A stretch of 64,000 nt of DNA from Faecalibacterium sp. HTF-F (lineage in GTDB: Bacteria; Bacillota; Clostridia; Oscillospirales; Ruminococcaceae): contig NZ_CP094473.1 of NCBI RefSeq assembly GCF_023347535.1, positions 2,418,001 through 2,482,000 of the forward strand. Direction: 5' to 3'. Below the pieces are notes generated by a model that was not told where the DNA came from, ran no database searches, and was given only the letters and a program-made list of their open reading frames with translations. Shown here piece by piece: positions 1-8,416 of the stretch. Both the position numbers and the translations under genes were made by a program. The first letter of the stretch is position 1; each line of letters begins with the position of its first letter.

Positions 1-2
1 AA

Positions 3-605
3 TGGCGGGCGGCCTCCCCCACCGATTACTGTGCAGATCTGAGCGTAGCTTTGCACTACTACAACGCTGAGGATAAATGGAAGGACGACCACAGCCTGCT
101 GGGCCTCGGATACGAAAAGCTGCTTACCGGCTGCAGACAGGACGCCGAGAGCCGCTGGCCCCGTCAGTGCAGCGCCATCCGCACCTGCCTTGACCGGCTG
201 GCCGGATACGAAGCTGCCGGCAGCGAGGATCTGGACGCAGTGTCCGGCTGCTTTGGCGCGCTGATGGCTGAGCTGTTCGACTACCGGCAGGATCACTGGT
301 CGCCGGAGCTGCGCAGCATCGGCTTCCATCTGGGCAAATTCATCTACCTGCTGGATGCCTACGACGATCTGAAGCGCGATCAGCACAAAGGTGCCTACAA
401 TCCGCTGAAAAGCCTGAGCACCCAGCCCGGCTATGAAGAGGAAATGAAGGAGATCTTTGAGCTGCTGCTGGCACAATGCGCCCACAGCTTTGAGCGTCTG
501 CCCTGTGTAGAGGATGCAGACCTGTTGCGCAACATCCTGTATTCCGGCGTATGGCTCAAATACAACTGCAAGACCGCAAAGGATGCCCGCAAACGGCAGT
601 CTTGA
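3..605 (+). CDS. DUF5685-like protein, 5' end outside window
   Basis: The reading frame is open from the window edge (position 3) to a TGA at 603-605, giving 200 visible residues, so the true start lies upstream. A TTG at 51 could initiate, but codons before it continue a plausible protein (Trp-Arg-Ala-Ala-Ser-Pro-Thr-Asp-Tyr-Cys-Ala-Asp-Leu-Ser), so I treat it as 5'-truncated. The pattern 'CADLSVALHYYNAEDKWKDD' followed by a helical region with paired acidic residues (YDDLKRD) recalls the DUF5685 family of clostridial helical proteins, whose biochemical role is not established. It sits 95 bp upstream of a DnaJ-domain gene on the same strand. The family assignment is from memory of the motif and is moderate; the coding call is firm. 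Confidence 0.7.
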   Translation, partial: WRAASPTDYCADLSVALHYYNAEDKWKDDHSLLGLGYEKLLTGCRQDAESRWPRQCSAIRTCLDRLAGYEAAGSEDLDAVSGCFGALMAELFDYRQDHWSPELRSIGFHLGKFIYLLDAYDDLKRDQHKGAYNPLKSLSTQPGYEEEMKEIFELLLAQCAHSFERLPCVEDADLLRNILYSGVWLKYNCKTAKDARKRQS

Positions 606-700
606 GCGGTTTTGCTTGATTTTTGCACGGCAATACGGTAGACTATAAATGTTATGCCGCAATGGCGGCTGCATGAAATGAGACGTGAGGAAGTATATCC

Positions 701-1447
701 ATGAGAGATCCCTATGAGGTGCTGGGCGTTTCGCGCGGCGCAAGCGATGACGAGATCAAAAAAGCATACCGCGCCAAATGCAAGCGCTGGCACCCGGACC
801 TGAACCCCAACGACCCCACCGCCGAAGAGCACTTCAAAGAGGTGCAGGCGGCTTATGACGCCATCACCAAAGGCGAGACCGGCCCTCAGGGCGGCAATCC
901 CTACGGCAGCTACCAGCAGGGCTACGGCCAGCAGAGCTATCAGCAGCAGGGCTACCAGAATGGTTACGGCGGTTTTGGCGGCTTTGATGGTTTTGACGGC
1001 TTCGACCCGTTCGGCTTCGGGTTCGGCTTCGGCGGGCAGCAGGGCTACGGCCAGCAGGGTGCCAGCTACTCCGGCTCCGACAGCCCGGAAATGCAGGCCG
1101 CCCGCAACTTTGTGGTCAATGGCCGCTACGCGGAGGCCCGCCGGGTGCTGGACGGCATGACCGGACGCAATGCACGGTGGTATTATCTTTCCTCCCTTGC
1201 CAATCAGGGACTGGGCAACCGCATCGATGCGCTGCAGGATGCCCGCCGCGCCGTGCAGCTGGACCCCAATAACACCGAATACCAGATGCACCTGCGCCGG
1301 ATGCAGAACCCCGGCCAGACCTACCGCACCACCCAGACCACCTACGCACGCCCCGGCGGCCTGATGCAGTGGTGCTGGAGCATGATCCTGCTGAACCTGT
1401 TGTGCAACTGCTGCTGCGGCGGCTGGGCCTTCCGGTTCCGCATGTGA
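701..1447 (+). CDS. DnaJ-domain protein with Gly/Gln/Phe-rich region and TPR-like C-terminus
   Basis: A 248-residue protein with an N-terminal J domain (residues 1-60) containing the HPD triad at 31-33, the element that stimulates DnaK ATP hydrolysis. A low-complexity segment rich in Gly, Tyr, Gln and Phe follows (about 65-130). Next come two helices resembling a TPR unit ('[19 protein letters not shown]', '[14 protein letters not shown]'; about 135-200). The C-terminus is hydrophobic and Cys-rich (CNCCCGGW). It lacks the zinc-finger repeats and client-binding domains of true DnaJ, so it is a specialised J-protein rather than the housekeeping chaperone. GTGAGGAAG upstream at 686-694 supports the ATG at 701. 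A terminator follows directly. Confidence 0.85.
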   Translation: MRDPYEVLGVSRGASDDEIKKAYRAKCKRWHPDLNPNDPTAEEHFKEVQAAYDAITKGETGPQGGNPYGSYQQGYGQQSYQQQGYQNGYGGFGGFDGFDGFDPFGFGFGFGGQQGYGQQGASYSGSDSPEMQAARNFVVNGRYAEARRVLDGMTGRNARWYYLSSLANQGLGNRIDALQDARRAVQLDPNNTEYQMHLRRMQNPGQTYRTTQTTYARPGGLMQWCWSMILLNLLCNCCCGGWAFRFRM

Positions 1448-1471
1448 TCCATTTTTTCCGCAGGATACAGC

Positions 1472-1510
1472 AAGGCCCCGCACCTTTTAGGTGCGGGGCC
1501 TTGTTTTTGT
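1472..1510 (+). terminator. Intrinsic terminator after the J-protein gene
   Basis: The arms AAGGCCCCGCACC and GGTGCGGGGCCTT form a 13-bp stem with a short loop, followed by GTTTTTGTT. The T-run is on the plus strand; the same hairpin lies just past the stop of the convergent gene at 1518 and may serve it weakly. Confidence 0.85.
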
Positions 1511-1517
1511 TACAGCA

Positions 1518-2447
1518 TTACTTTACGATGATATTGCGGCTGATCTTGCTGCAGTTGTAATTGCCGCCGATCTCTGCCGTCTGCGTATAGGTGCCCGGCT
1601 TGGTGGGCAGCTCGCTGGTGCTCTCGGTGAACCAGCCCTGTTTCTTATAGGTATAGCGGATCTTATCGGTGGGCACCACCTGACCATCCACCTCCAGCAC
1701 GGCTGCTTCGTTGAAGGCTTCCAGCTCTTCAGCAGTCATTGCCTGTTCTGCCTGCTGGGCCCAGTACATGCGCACACCGTCGCGCTTGGGCTTGATGCGG
1801 AACATGGCAAAGCCTGCCGTGTTCATATCGCTGCTTTCCAGCGCCAGCGCACCCGCCACATAGTTACCGGAATCCACCGGCTGCTCGTCCAGATAAATGC
1901 GGCTGAATGCCCCCTCCGGCAGATACTTGCGGATCAGGTTCAGTGCAAGACGCAGGCCGTTGGACACCTGATCGATGGTGGGCACATAGAAGTGCAGCAC
2001 ATCCATCACCGAGACGACCTCATCGGCCACCCGCAGCAGCACGCCGACGTCGTTGCCGTCGATCAGCTGCTTGAGGTAATTGTACACATTGAACTCTTCC
2101 ACCTGATCCGGCGTCTTGGACATCACCCGCGGCAGAGGGATCATTTTGAGCAGGGTGCGGATCTTATCCGAGAGCATCAGCGTCACATAGCCGTTTGCCT
2201 CGCCGCCAATACCCACAACGACACCGATATACTGGGTATCGGCAGGGGTGGTCTGCACTTCCAGTTTATAATCCGAACCATAGACAAGGTCGCCCGTAGC
2301 CTTGATCCGGATGGACACTATTCCGTTTTCCTGTTCCACTGCTGCGGTCTGCTGCGGCAGTGCGGCGGCGGCGAACACCGGTGTTGCTGCTGCGCTGAGC
2401 ATGAATGCCGCTGCCAGCACAAAGGATATCAATCGTTTGGCCTTCAT
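1518..2447 (-). CDS. Secreted protein of unknown function
   Basis: The chosen start, ATG at 2447, lies 8 bp behind a strong AGGAGG and begins a classic signal peptide (MKAKRLISFVLAAAFMLSAA, cleavage near ATPVFA-AA). The longer frame to 2519 adds 24 residues with no ribosome site. The mature protein (309 residues in total) has a central helical stretch and a C-terminal beta-rich segment ending in a pattern like bacterial Ig-type or repeat modules ('ELPTKPGTYTQTAEIGGNYN'). I do not recognise a family. It is probably exported and either released or loosely surface-bound. It converges with the J-protein gene. Confidence 0.75.
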   Translation of the reverse strand: MKAKRLISFVLAAAFMLSAAATPVFAAAALPQQTAAVEQENGIVSIRIKATGDLVYGSDYKLEVQTTPADTQYIGVVVGIGGEANGYVTLMLSDKIRTLLKMIPLPRVMSKTPDQVEEFNVYNYLKQLIDGNDVGVLLRVADEVVSVMDVLHFYVPTIDQVSNGLRLALNLIRKYLPEGAFSRIYLDEQPVDSGNYVAGALALESSDMNTAGFAMFRIKPKRDGVRMYWAQQAEQAMTAEELEAFNEAAVLEVDGQVVPTDKIRYTYKKQGWFTESTSELPTKPGTYTQTAEIGGNYNCSKISRNIIVK

Positions 2448-2610
2448 CGTATAAGACCTCCTGTCTTTCAAAGGATCACGCAGCCGTACCCACCGGCACG
2501 CTGCATCGGGAACCGGCATGATGCCATGCCCTGTTATACTCCGATTTTACCGCAAAACGCTGTTTCGGTCAATAACTGGATTCAAGTGATTCAAATGTTT
2601 TATATTTTCG

Positions 2611-2644
2611 CACAAAAGAGGGCCTGCCTTCGCAGCAGGCCCTC
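2611..2644 (-). terminator. Terminator downstream of the GntR-family gene
   Basis: The perfect stem GAGGGCCTGC/GCAGGCCCTC, followed on the minus strand by a short T-run (CTTTTGTG), lies just past the stop at 2653. Confidence 0.65.
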
Positions 2645-2652
2645 CCGGCTTG

Positions 2653-3327
2653 TCATTCATCGATAAAGTATTCCGGATGGATGCTGCGTGCCTGCGCCAC
2701 CGACTGCTTGTACCGGCTCAGGTGGCTTTCCAGTGCTTCACTCACATCGTCCGGGCTGCCGTGCAGCAGCGCTTCCAGGATCGCCGTGTGGGTGGCGCAC
2801 ACCGACTTGTTCTCCTCGGTCTGCAGGCTGAACTTGCGGATGCGCTCCACATGCTGCAGGCTGGCAAGCATGTAGTCATAGTGCGCCGCCATCCCGATCA
2901 GCTCAAAGGATCTGCGGTGGAACGCATTGTCCAGCTCCAGCAGCCGGGTGGGACGCTCAGGCTGGGTCAGATCTGCTTCCAGCACGCGGTAGTCCTCGAT
3001 GTTCCTGCGGTATTCCGCTTCCTGCTGGGGTGTCACATGGCCGCGCAGCCGGTTCAGGATCTCCTTTTCCAGCGTAAAGCGGGCAAACTGCTCCATTTCC
3101 ATCAGCCGCAGATTGATGGGTGCCACATGGGTCCCGCTCTGGGGCTTGATGTCCACCATGCGGGCCAGATTGAGCATCAGCAGTGCCTCCCGCATGGGGG
3201 TGCGGCTGATGCCAAGCTCCTCTGCCAGTTCACGGTCATTCAGCGGGTCGCCGGGCTTGAGCTCCATGGTGATGATCCGGCTGCGGAGGGTCTGGTAGGC
3301 CATTTCGCGCGCACTCAGTGATGCCAT
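2653..3327 (-). CDS. GntR-family (FCD/FadR-type) transcriptional regulator
   Basis: A 224-residue protein. The N-terminal winged helix-turn-helix spans about residues 5-70 ('LKPGDPLNDRELAEELGISR', 'TPMREAL'), the hallmark of GntR regulators. The C-terminal helical domain (75-215) has the spaced Asp/His residues of FCD ligand-binding domains ('LELDNAFHRRSF', 'THTAILEALLHGS'). FCD regulators commonly sense sugar acids or other carboxylates. Its promoter region contains the palindrome ATACTAGTAT, and a nearly identical sequence overlaps the -10 of the uronate cluster at 5324. I therefore infer that it represses itself and the kdg/kdu genes, with a pathway intermediate such as KDG as a possible inducer. 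Confidence 0.9.
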   Translation of the reverse strand: MASLSAREMAYQTLRSRIITMELKPGDPLNDRELAEELGISRTPMREALLMLNLARMVDIKPQSGTHVAPINLRLMEMEQFARFTLEKEILNRLRGHVTPQQEAEYRRNIEDYRVLEADLTQPERPTRLLELDNAFHRRSFELIGMAAHYDYMLASLQHVERIRKFSLQTEENKSVCATHTAILEALLHGSPDDVSEALESHLSRYKQSVAQARSIHPEYFIDE

Positions 3328-3360
3328 ACGGTCTCTCTCCCTTCAGGGTGAAGAATTGAT

Positions 3361-3414
3361 ATACTAGTATTGAAGTTGTAAGACCATATTACCCAACCTG
3401 CTGGCGGCTGTCAA
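3361..3414 (-). promoter_or_regulatory. gntR promoter with candidate autoregulatory operator
   Basis: On the minus strand TTGACA (3414-3409) and TAATAT (3391-3386) are separated by exactly 17 bp, which is near-consensus. Just downstream of the expected start is the palindrome ATACTAGTAT (3361-3370), extended as TATACTAGTATTGAA. It recurs as TATACTAATATTACA at the uronate-cluster promoter, which is why I read it as the GntR operator. Confidence 0.75.
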
Positions 3415-3483
3415 GTGTAACGGCAACTAAAAATCGCCCGTTTTTTTCTCTGTTTTGTCCATTTGTCCGCGCCCGTGCGCAAG

Positions 3484-3507
3484 AAAAGCCCCCGGCCGGG
3501 GGCTTTT
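3484..3507 (-). terminator. Short GC-rich terminator of the PAP2 gene
   Basis: AAAAGCCCCC and GGGGGCTTTT arms around a CGGCC centre form a symmetric hairpin directly after the stop of the gene at 3510. Confidence 0.75.
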
Positions 3508-3509
3508 GG

Positions 3510-4145
3510 TCATTTTCCTGCAGGGCGGTACACCACCGGCACCCACACGAAGGCCACGGCCAGACCGCACACCACATCTATGATGGAGTGCTGTTTGGTG
3601 AACACCGTGGAAGCGCAGATCAGCGCCGCCCACACCCATGCCAGCACTTTCAGGGCCGGGCGGTCCTTTGCCAGACGGCTGTTGGTGAAGGCCAGCGCCA
3701 TGCAGGCCGAGCTCTGGCAGTGGATGGACGGGCACACGTTCACCGATGCATCCGCCTTCCAGATCAGCTGCAGGATGCTCATGGCAATGTTGCTGCGTCC
3801 TATCGCCTCTGCCGTGGGGCGCAGTTTCAGACCGTTGGGCAGCAGCATATAGAGGATCAGGCAGAAGGTCATGCCCGAGAACATGGTCAGGCAGAGCTTA
3901 TCATAACTTTGGGTGTCGCACCACCACAGCAGCGCCGTCACCCCGGCCAGCAGCAGAAACCAGCTGCAATACGGAAAGATGAACCACTCGTTGAAGGGGA
4001 TCCGGTCGTCGATCCTGCTGTGGATGATGTATTTGGGATCTGTGATGGTAAGGTCCAGCCAGAAGAACCAGATGAGGTACACCACCCAGTACAGCTGAAA
4101 CCACAAATGCGGGCGGCACTGGGCCCGCAGCTGCTTGCGATTCAT
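3510..4145 (-). CDS. PAP2-superfamily membrane phosphatase
   Basis: A 211-residue polytopic membrane protein with about five to six hydrophobic segments ('FQLYWVVYLIWFFWL', 'SWFLLLAGVTALLWW', 'MFSGMTFCLILYMLL'). The later half carries the PAP2 signature pieces: CPSIHCQSS (motif 2, Ser-x-His) and STVFTKQHSIIDV (motif 3, with His and Asp for catalysis). Members dephosphorylate lipid phosphates or transfer inositol phosphate. The variant motif 3 (S-x5-K-Q-H) is typical of the aureobasidin-resistance-like branch. The substrate cannot be read from the sequence. The ATG at 4145 follows AGGAGAAATACC. Confidence 0.88.
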   Translation of the reverse strand: MNRKQLRAQCRPHLWFQLYWVVYLIWFFWLDLTITDPKYIIHSRIDDRIPFNEWFIFPYCSWFLLLAGVTALLWWCDTQSYDKLCLTMFSGMTFCLILYMLLPNGLKLRPTAEAIGRSNIAMSILQLIWKADASVNVCPSIHCQSSACMALAFTNSRLAKDRPALKVLAWVWAALICASTVFTKQHSIIDVVCGLAVAFVWVPVVYRPAGK

Positions 4146-4283
4146 GGTATTTCTCCTATAATTTCAATGTGTTGACGTATGATTATACCACATCCCGCCA
4201 TCTTGCGCAAACTCCTGCGGTGCGATAAAATAGACAGAGAGCTTTTTCCTGTGGAAATTGTACTGATTATAAAAGGAGCCTTT

Positions 4284-5195
4284 ATGTTGCAAAGCTTTCC
4301 TTCTGTCCGCCTTGTTGCGCTGGATCTGGACGGCACTCTGCTGAGCCGGAACAACGAAGTCACCGCTGCCACCCGCGAAGCCATCGCCCGCGCTGTGGCG
4401 CACGGCGTGGCCGTGGTGCCTGCCACCGGCCGTCCGCTGGCCAGCCTGCCGCCTGTGGTGGCAAAGCTGCCCGGCATCCGGTATGCCATCACCTCCAACG
4501 GTGCGGCCGTGTGGGATCTGGGCGACGACCCCATGGGTGCTGTATACAGCCGCTACTCCAATGCCGCCCAGCGCCATACCAGTGAGCCCGCCTGCCTGCT
4601 GCACCGTCTGATGCCGACGGAGACTGCACGGGAGGTCTTTGCTCTGTTCCAGCAGTACGATGGTGAACTGAGCGTGTTCTGCGATGGTCTTGCCATCAAA
4701 ACGCCGGAGGGCATCGCAAAGCTTGCCTCCCGCACCACCCACTTTCTCTCCTCCGAGGCCCGGCAGAACCTGACCGACAGCCGCTTTACCGTCATCCCCG
4801 GCATCGAGAGCTGGATGTCCCGCCACGCCCACGAGATCGAGAAGCTGTGCATGTTCTTTGACAGCATCGAAAAGACCGCCGCCGCTCTGCCGGGATTTCA
4901 GGCCATCCCGGGCGTGGAGGTGGTGCAGGGCTCGCCGGACAACATTGAAGTGACCGCTGCCGGTGTGGACAAGGGCAGCGCCCTGCTGGCTCTGGCCGAC
5001 CTGCTGGGCATCCCCCACGAGAATACTCTGGCCGTGGGCGACAGCGAGAACGACCGCGCCATGCTGGAAAAGGCGGGCATTGCCGCCGTGATGGCAAACG
5101 GCATGCCCCAGATCAAGGCGCTGGGCGACCTTGTGAGCGAGGCCGACTGCGATCACGACGGCGTTGCAGAGCTGTTCCGGAAGCTCGGCATCTGA
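4284..5195 (+). CDS. HAD-IIB (Cof-like) sugar-phosphate/phosphatase family hydrolase
   Basis: A 303-residue protein starting at ATG 4284 behind AAAAGGAG; an in-frame ATG at 4179 is rejected because it lacks a ribosome site and adds residues before motif I. HAD motif I is VALDLDGTLLS (near residue 9), motif II is in 'VVPATGRPLASL', motif III is the Lys in 'DKGSALLAL', and motif IV is 'LAVGDSENDRAML'. This is the usual Cof/YidA layout with a type IIB cap. It acts in the cytosol on small phosphorylated compounds of unknown identity. It lies immediately before the uronate cluster but has its own start region, and a 220-bp gap with a promoter separates them. Confidence 0.9.
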   Translation: MLQSFPSVRLVALDLDGTLLSRNNEVTAATREAIARAVAHGVAVVPATGRPLASLPPVVAKLPGIRYAITSNGAAVWDLGDDPMGAVYSRYSNAAQRHTSEPACLLHRLMPTETAREVFALFQQYDGELSVFCDGLAIKTPEGIAKLASRTTHFLSSEARQNLTDSRFTVIPGIESWMSRHAHEIEKLCMFFDSIEKTAAALPGFQAIPGVEVVQGSPDNIEVTAAGVDKGSALLALADLLGIPHENTLAVGDSENDRAMLEKAGIAAVMANGMPQIKALGDLVSEADCDHDGVAELFRKLGI

Positions 5196-5300
5196 GTAAG
5201 CAGGGGCAAACCGGGGCAAAACGGCCCTGCTTTTCAGGTCATTCGTCATTTTTGTGCAATGTATACAAGCTATTATGCAAAACATTGTGCTTGTTGAGCA

Positions 5301-5329
5301 TTACCAAACTTGTTTCCGTCGTTTATACT
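5301..5329 (+). promoter_or_regulatory. Promoter of the uronate (kdg/kdu) cluster with candidate GntR site
   Basis: TTACCA (5301-5306) and TATACT (5324-5329) are 17 bp apart. The -10 is embedded in TATACTAATATTACA, which differs at few positions from the palindrome in the gntR promoter, so a repressor bound here would block initiation. A second palindrome, TTGTATACA on the minus strand (5260-5268), lies upstream. Confidence 0.6.
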
Positions 5330-5418
5330 AATATTACAAGCGCACGATGGGTGTACCATGCCCAAACGGCAGCCCACGCGCACCGAGAAAGTCAAATTCA
5401 AAAAGGAGAAATGCATTT

Positions 5419-6381
5419 ATGAATCCCATCGTAGAAAAGGTCTATCAGATCGGCATTATCCCTGTTATCGCTTTCAACAGCGTTGATGAAGCCCTGCCCC
5501 TGTGCAAGGCTCTGGCTGACGGCGGTCTGCCCGCAGCTGAGGTCACCTTCCGCACCGCATGTGCTGAGGATTGCATCCGCAAGATCCACGAGGAGATGCC
5601 CGAGATGCTGCTGGGCGCAGGCACTGTCCTGACCACCGAGCAGGCTGACCGTGCAATGGCAGCAGGCGCATCCTTCATCGTTGCTCCCGGCTTTGACCCC
5701 GAGGTCTGCAAGCACGTCATCGACAAGGGCGGTATCATGATGCCCGGCACCTGCTCTGCAGGCGAGATGCAGCAGGCTATGAACATGGGCTGCGAGGCCC
5801 TGAAGTTCTTCCCCGCTGAGGCAAACGGCGGTGTCGGCATGCTGAAGAACATCGGCGCAGCCCTGAAGAGCGCACGCTGGATGTGCACCGGCGGTGTCAA
5901 CGCAAAGAACGTCAACGACTATCTGGGCTACGACCAGATCTTTGCTGTGGGCGGCACCTGGATGTGCAAGAGCGACGTGATCAAGGCTCACGACTGGGCT
6001 AAGATCACCGCTCAGAGCAAGGAAGCGGTTGACACCATGCTGGGCCTGAAGCTGATGCACGTCGGCATCAACACCGAGAACGAGGAAGAGGCCATGAAGA
6101 TGGCAAACCTCATCGGCAGCCTGCTGAACATGAAGGTCGCTCCCGGCAACTCCAGCATCTTTGTGGGCAACAAGGAGTTTGAGATCATGAAGAAGCCCGG
6201 CCGCGGCACCAATGGCCACATCGCCATCGGCTGCAACAACGTCGACCGTGCCATCTACCACCTGTCTCAGCGCGGCGTGAAGTTCGACCTGGACAGCAAG
6301 AACGTGAAGAACGGCAAGACCATCGCCTGCTACTTTGCAGACGAGATCGGCGGCTTCGCATTCCATCTGGTTCAGGCCTGA
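5419..6381 (+). CDS. eda: KDPG/KHG aldolase fused to a C-terminal VOC-like domain
   Basis: A 320-residue protein from ATG 5419 (AAAAGGAG 10 bp upstream). Residues 1-210 are a class I KDPG/KHG aldolase: 'IIPVIAFNSVDEAL', Glu41 in AAEVTFRT, the Schiff-base Lys129 in EALKFFPAE, and the phosphate-binding 'CTGGVNAKNV'. It cleaves 2-keto-3-deoxy-6-phosphogluconate to pyruvate and glyceraldehyde-3-phosphate. Usual family length is about 210, so about 110 residues are extra. That tail ('LKLMHVGINTENEEEAMKMA', ending 'FADEIGGFAFHLVQA') has the beta-alpha-beta pattern of vicinal-oxygen-chelate (glyoxalase-like) folds. The tail's role is unknown. It is the first gene of the cluster, consistent with the last enzymatic step. 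Confidence 0.92.
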   Translation: MNPIVEKVYQIGIIPVIAFNSVDEALPLCKALADGGLPAAEVTFRTACAEDCIRKIHEEMPEMLLGAGTVLTTEQADRAMAAGASFIVAPGFDPEVCKHVIDKGGIMMPGTCSAGEMQQAMNMGCEALKFFPAEANGGVGMLKNIGAALKSARWMCTGGVNAKNVNDYLGYDQIFAVGGTWMCKSDVIKAHDWAKITAQSKEAVDTMLGLKLMHVGINTENEEEAMKMANLIGSLLNMKVAPGNSSIFVGNKEFEIMKKPGRGTNGHIAIGCNNVDRAIYHLSQRGVKFDLDSKNVKNGKTIACYFADEIGGFAFHLVQA

Positions 6382-6474
6382 GCTCCGGCTCCCCTATCCG
6401 TGAAAGCCCTGCTGCGCTGGGGATGCCCCGCAGCAGAAGGTCATAAACACCTGTAAATAAAAGGAGAATACCCA

Positions 6475-7500
6475 ATGAAAGTTGTTACTTTTGGCGAACT
6501 GATGGTCCGTCTGCAGCCGTTCAACTACGAGCGTTTCGTTCAGGCTAACAGCCTGGAGTTCACCTTCGGCGGCGGCGAGGCAAACGTTGCTGTTTCTCTG
6601 GCCAACTACGGTCTGGACGCAGCCTTCGTCACCAAGCTGCCCGCACACGCAATCGGTCAGGCCGCTGTCAACAGCCTGCGCCGTTATGGCGTTGACACCA
6701 GCATGATCACCCGCGGCGGCGATCGCGTTGGCATCTACTACAACGAGAAGGGTGCTTCTCAGCGTGGTTCCGTCTGCATCTACGACCGCGCCAACAGCGC
6801 CATCCAGCTGGCTCAGCCCTCCGACTTTGATTGGGATAAGATTTTCGAGGGCGTGGACTGGTTCCACTTCACCGGCATCACCCCGGCTCTGGGTGCAAAC
6901 GTTGTTGAGATCTGCCTGGAGGCCTGCAAGGCTGCTAAGGCTCACGGCGTAAAGATCAGCTGCGACCTGAACTACCGCGGCAAGCTGTGGACCCGCGAGC
7001 AGGCTCGCGAGGCTATGACCAAGCTGTGCGAGTACGTTGACGTCTGCATCTCCAACGAGGAGGACGCAAAGGACGTGTTCGGCATCGAGGCCGAGGCTAC
7101 CGATATCTACGGCGGCAAGCTGAATGCTGAGGGCTACAAGAGCGTTGCAAAGCAGCTGGCTGACAAGTTCCACTTCGAGAAGGTCGCTATCACCCTGCGT
7201 GAGAGCCACAACGCTTCCGAGAACGGCTGGAGCGCAATGCTGTACGATGTTGCTTCCAATGAGTACTGCTTCTCCAAGAAGTACGAGCTGAAAATCATCG
7301 ACCGCGTTGGCGGCGGTGACTCCTTCGGCGGCGGCCTGATCTACGCTCTGCTGAACGGCAAGAGCACTCAGGATGCTGTTGAGTTCGCTGTTGCTGCTTC
7401 TGCTCTGAAGCACACCATCGAGGGCGACTACAACATGATGACCGTGTCCGAGGTCGAGAAGCTGGCTGGCGGCGACGGTTCCGGCCGTATCCAGCGCTAA
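6475..7500 (+). CDS. kdgK: 2-keto-3-deoxygluconate kinase (PfkB family)
   Basis: A 341-residue ribokinase-fold sugar kinase. The N-terminal 'FGELMVRLQPFNYERF' and 'GGGEANVAVSLANYG' bind the sugar acid. The C-terminal PfkB signature 'DRVGGGDSFGGGLIYALL' holds the catalytic Asp and the anion hole. It phosphorylates 2-keto-3-deoxygluconate to KDPG, the substrate of the preceding aldolase. The ATG at 6475 follows AAAAGGAG. The 93-bp gap from eda contains a hairpin (CTGCTGCG/CGCAGCAG, 6409-6436) with no T-run, more likely an mRNA processing or stability site than a terminator. The kinase is slightly longer than some KdgK proteins because of a 'DATDIYGGKLNAEGYKS'-type insert. Confidence 0.92.
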   Translation: MKVVTFGELMVRLQPFNYERFVQANSLEFTFGGGEANVAVSLANYGLDAAFVTKLPAHAIGQAAVNSLRRYGVDTSMITRGGDRVGIYYNEKGASQRGSVCIYDRANSAIQLAQPSDFDWDKIFEGVDWFHFTGITPALGANVVEICLEACKAAKAHGVKISCDLNYRGKLWTREQAREAMTKLCEYVDVCISNEEDAKDVFGIEAEATDIYGGKLNAEGYKSVAKQLADKFHFEKVAITLRESHNASENGWSAMLYDVASNEYCFSKKYELKIIDRVGGGDSFGGGLIYALLNGKSTQDAVEFAVAASALKHTIEGDYNMMTVSEVEKLAGGDGSGRIQR

Positions 7501-7519
7501 TTGCAGGAAGGAGTCCACA

Positions 7520-8368
7520 ATGGATATCCGCTACTCCTGCAACCAGAAGGATTTCAAGCGCTATACCACTGAGGAAATGCGGGACGAAATGCTCATCACC
7601 GGCCTGTACAAGGCCGATGAGGTCGTTGCTGTGTACAGCCATGTGGACCGTATGGTCACGCTGGGCTGCATGCCGGTGCACGAGACCGTGTCCATCGACA
7701 AGGGCATCGACGTGTGGGCAAACTTCGGCACCCACTACTTTCTGGAACGCCGCGAGATCGGCATGTTCAACATCGGCAAGGATTCCACCGGCATCGTGGT
7801 GGCCGACGGCGTGAAGTACGAGCTGGGCTACAAGGACTGCCTGTACATCACCAAGGGCACCAAGGAAGTCACCTTTGCTTCCGCCGACCCGGAGCATCCC
7901 GCCAAGTTCTACATGGTGTCCGCTCCCGCACATTGCTCCTACGAGACCCGCCTGATCAAGATGGCTGATGCAAATCACCGTCCTCTGGGCAGCGTCGAGA
8001 CCTGCAACAAGCGCACCATCAACCAGTTCATCCACCCGGATGTGCTGAAGACCTGCCAGCTGAGCATGGGTATGACCGAACTGGACGCCGGTTCCAACTG
8101 GAACACGATGCCCAGCCACACCCACGAGCGGCGCATGGAGATTTATACCTACTTTGAACTGCCCGAGGGGCAGGTGGTGTTCCACATGTGCGGCGAGCCT
8201 ACCCAGACCCGCCACATCGTGATGCACAACGAGGATGCTGTCATCAGCCCCTCCTGGAGCATCCACAGCGGCGTAGGCACCTCAAACTATACGTTTATCT
8301 GGGCAATGGGCGGCGAGAACATGGAGTTTGACGACATGGACAACATCGCTACCACTGACCTGCGCTAA
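7520..8368 (+). CDS. kduI: 5-keto-4-deoxyuronate isomerase
   Basis: A 282-residue cupin-fold isomerase close to the family's usual length of about 278. Family stretches include 'DEMLITGLYKADEVVAVYSH', 'RREIGMFNIG' and the metal-binding segment 'MPSHTHERRMEIYTYF', whose two His and Glu, together with a later His, bind zinc. It converts 5-keto-4-deoxyuronate, released from pectin or glycosaminoglycan by lyases, to 2,5-diketo-3-deoxygluconate, the substrate of KduD. The start follows AGGAAGGAG with a 19-bp gap from kdgK, so both are on one transcript. A strong terminator follows. Confidence 0.95.
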   Translation: MDIRYSCNQKDFKRYTTEEMRDEMLITGLYKADEVVAVYSHVDRMVTLGCMPVHETVSIDKGIDVWANFGTHYFLERREIGMFNIGKDSTGIVVADGVKYELGYKDCLYITKGTKEVTFASADPEHPAKFYMVSAPAHCSYETRLIKMADANHRPLGSVETCNKRTINQFIHPDVLKTCQLSMGMTELDAGSNWNTMPSHTHERRMEIYTYFELPEGQVVFHMCGEPTQTRHIVMHNEDAVISPSWSIHSGVGTSNYTFIWAMGGENMEFDDMDNIATTDLR

Positions 8369-8380
8369 AAAGCACCATTC

Positions 8381-8416
8381 AAAAGCCCCGTACCGGGTAA
8401 CCGGTACGGGGCTTTT
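8381..8416 (+). terminator. Strong intrinsic terminator between kduI and kduD
   Basis: AAAAGCCCCGTACCGG pairs with CCGGTACGGGGCTTTTT, a stem of over 12 bp with a T-run. It leaves only about 30 bp before the kduD start, so kduD must depend on read-through or an embedded start site. Confidence 0.9.

Noticed and set aside
6409..6436. Hairpin between eda and kdgK as a terminator
   Set aside because: No T-run follows and pathway genes continue; more likely a processing or stability element.
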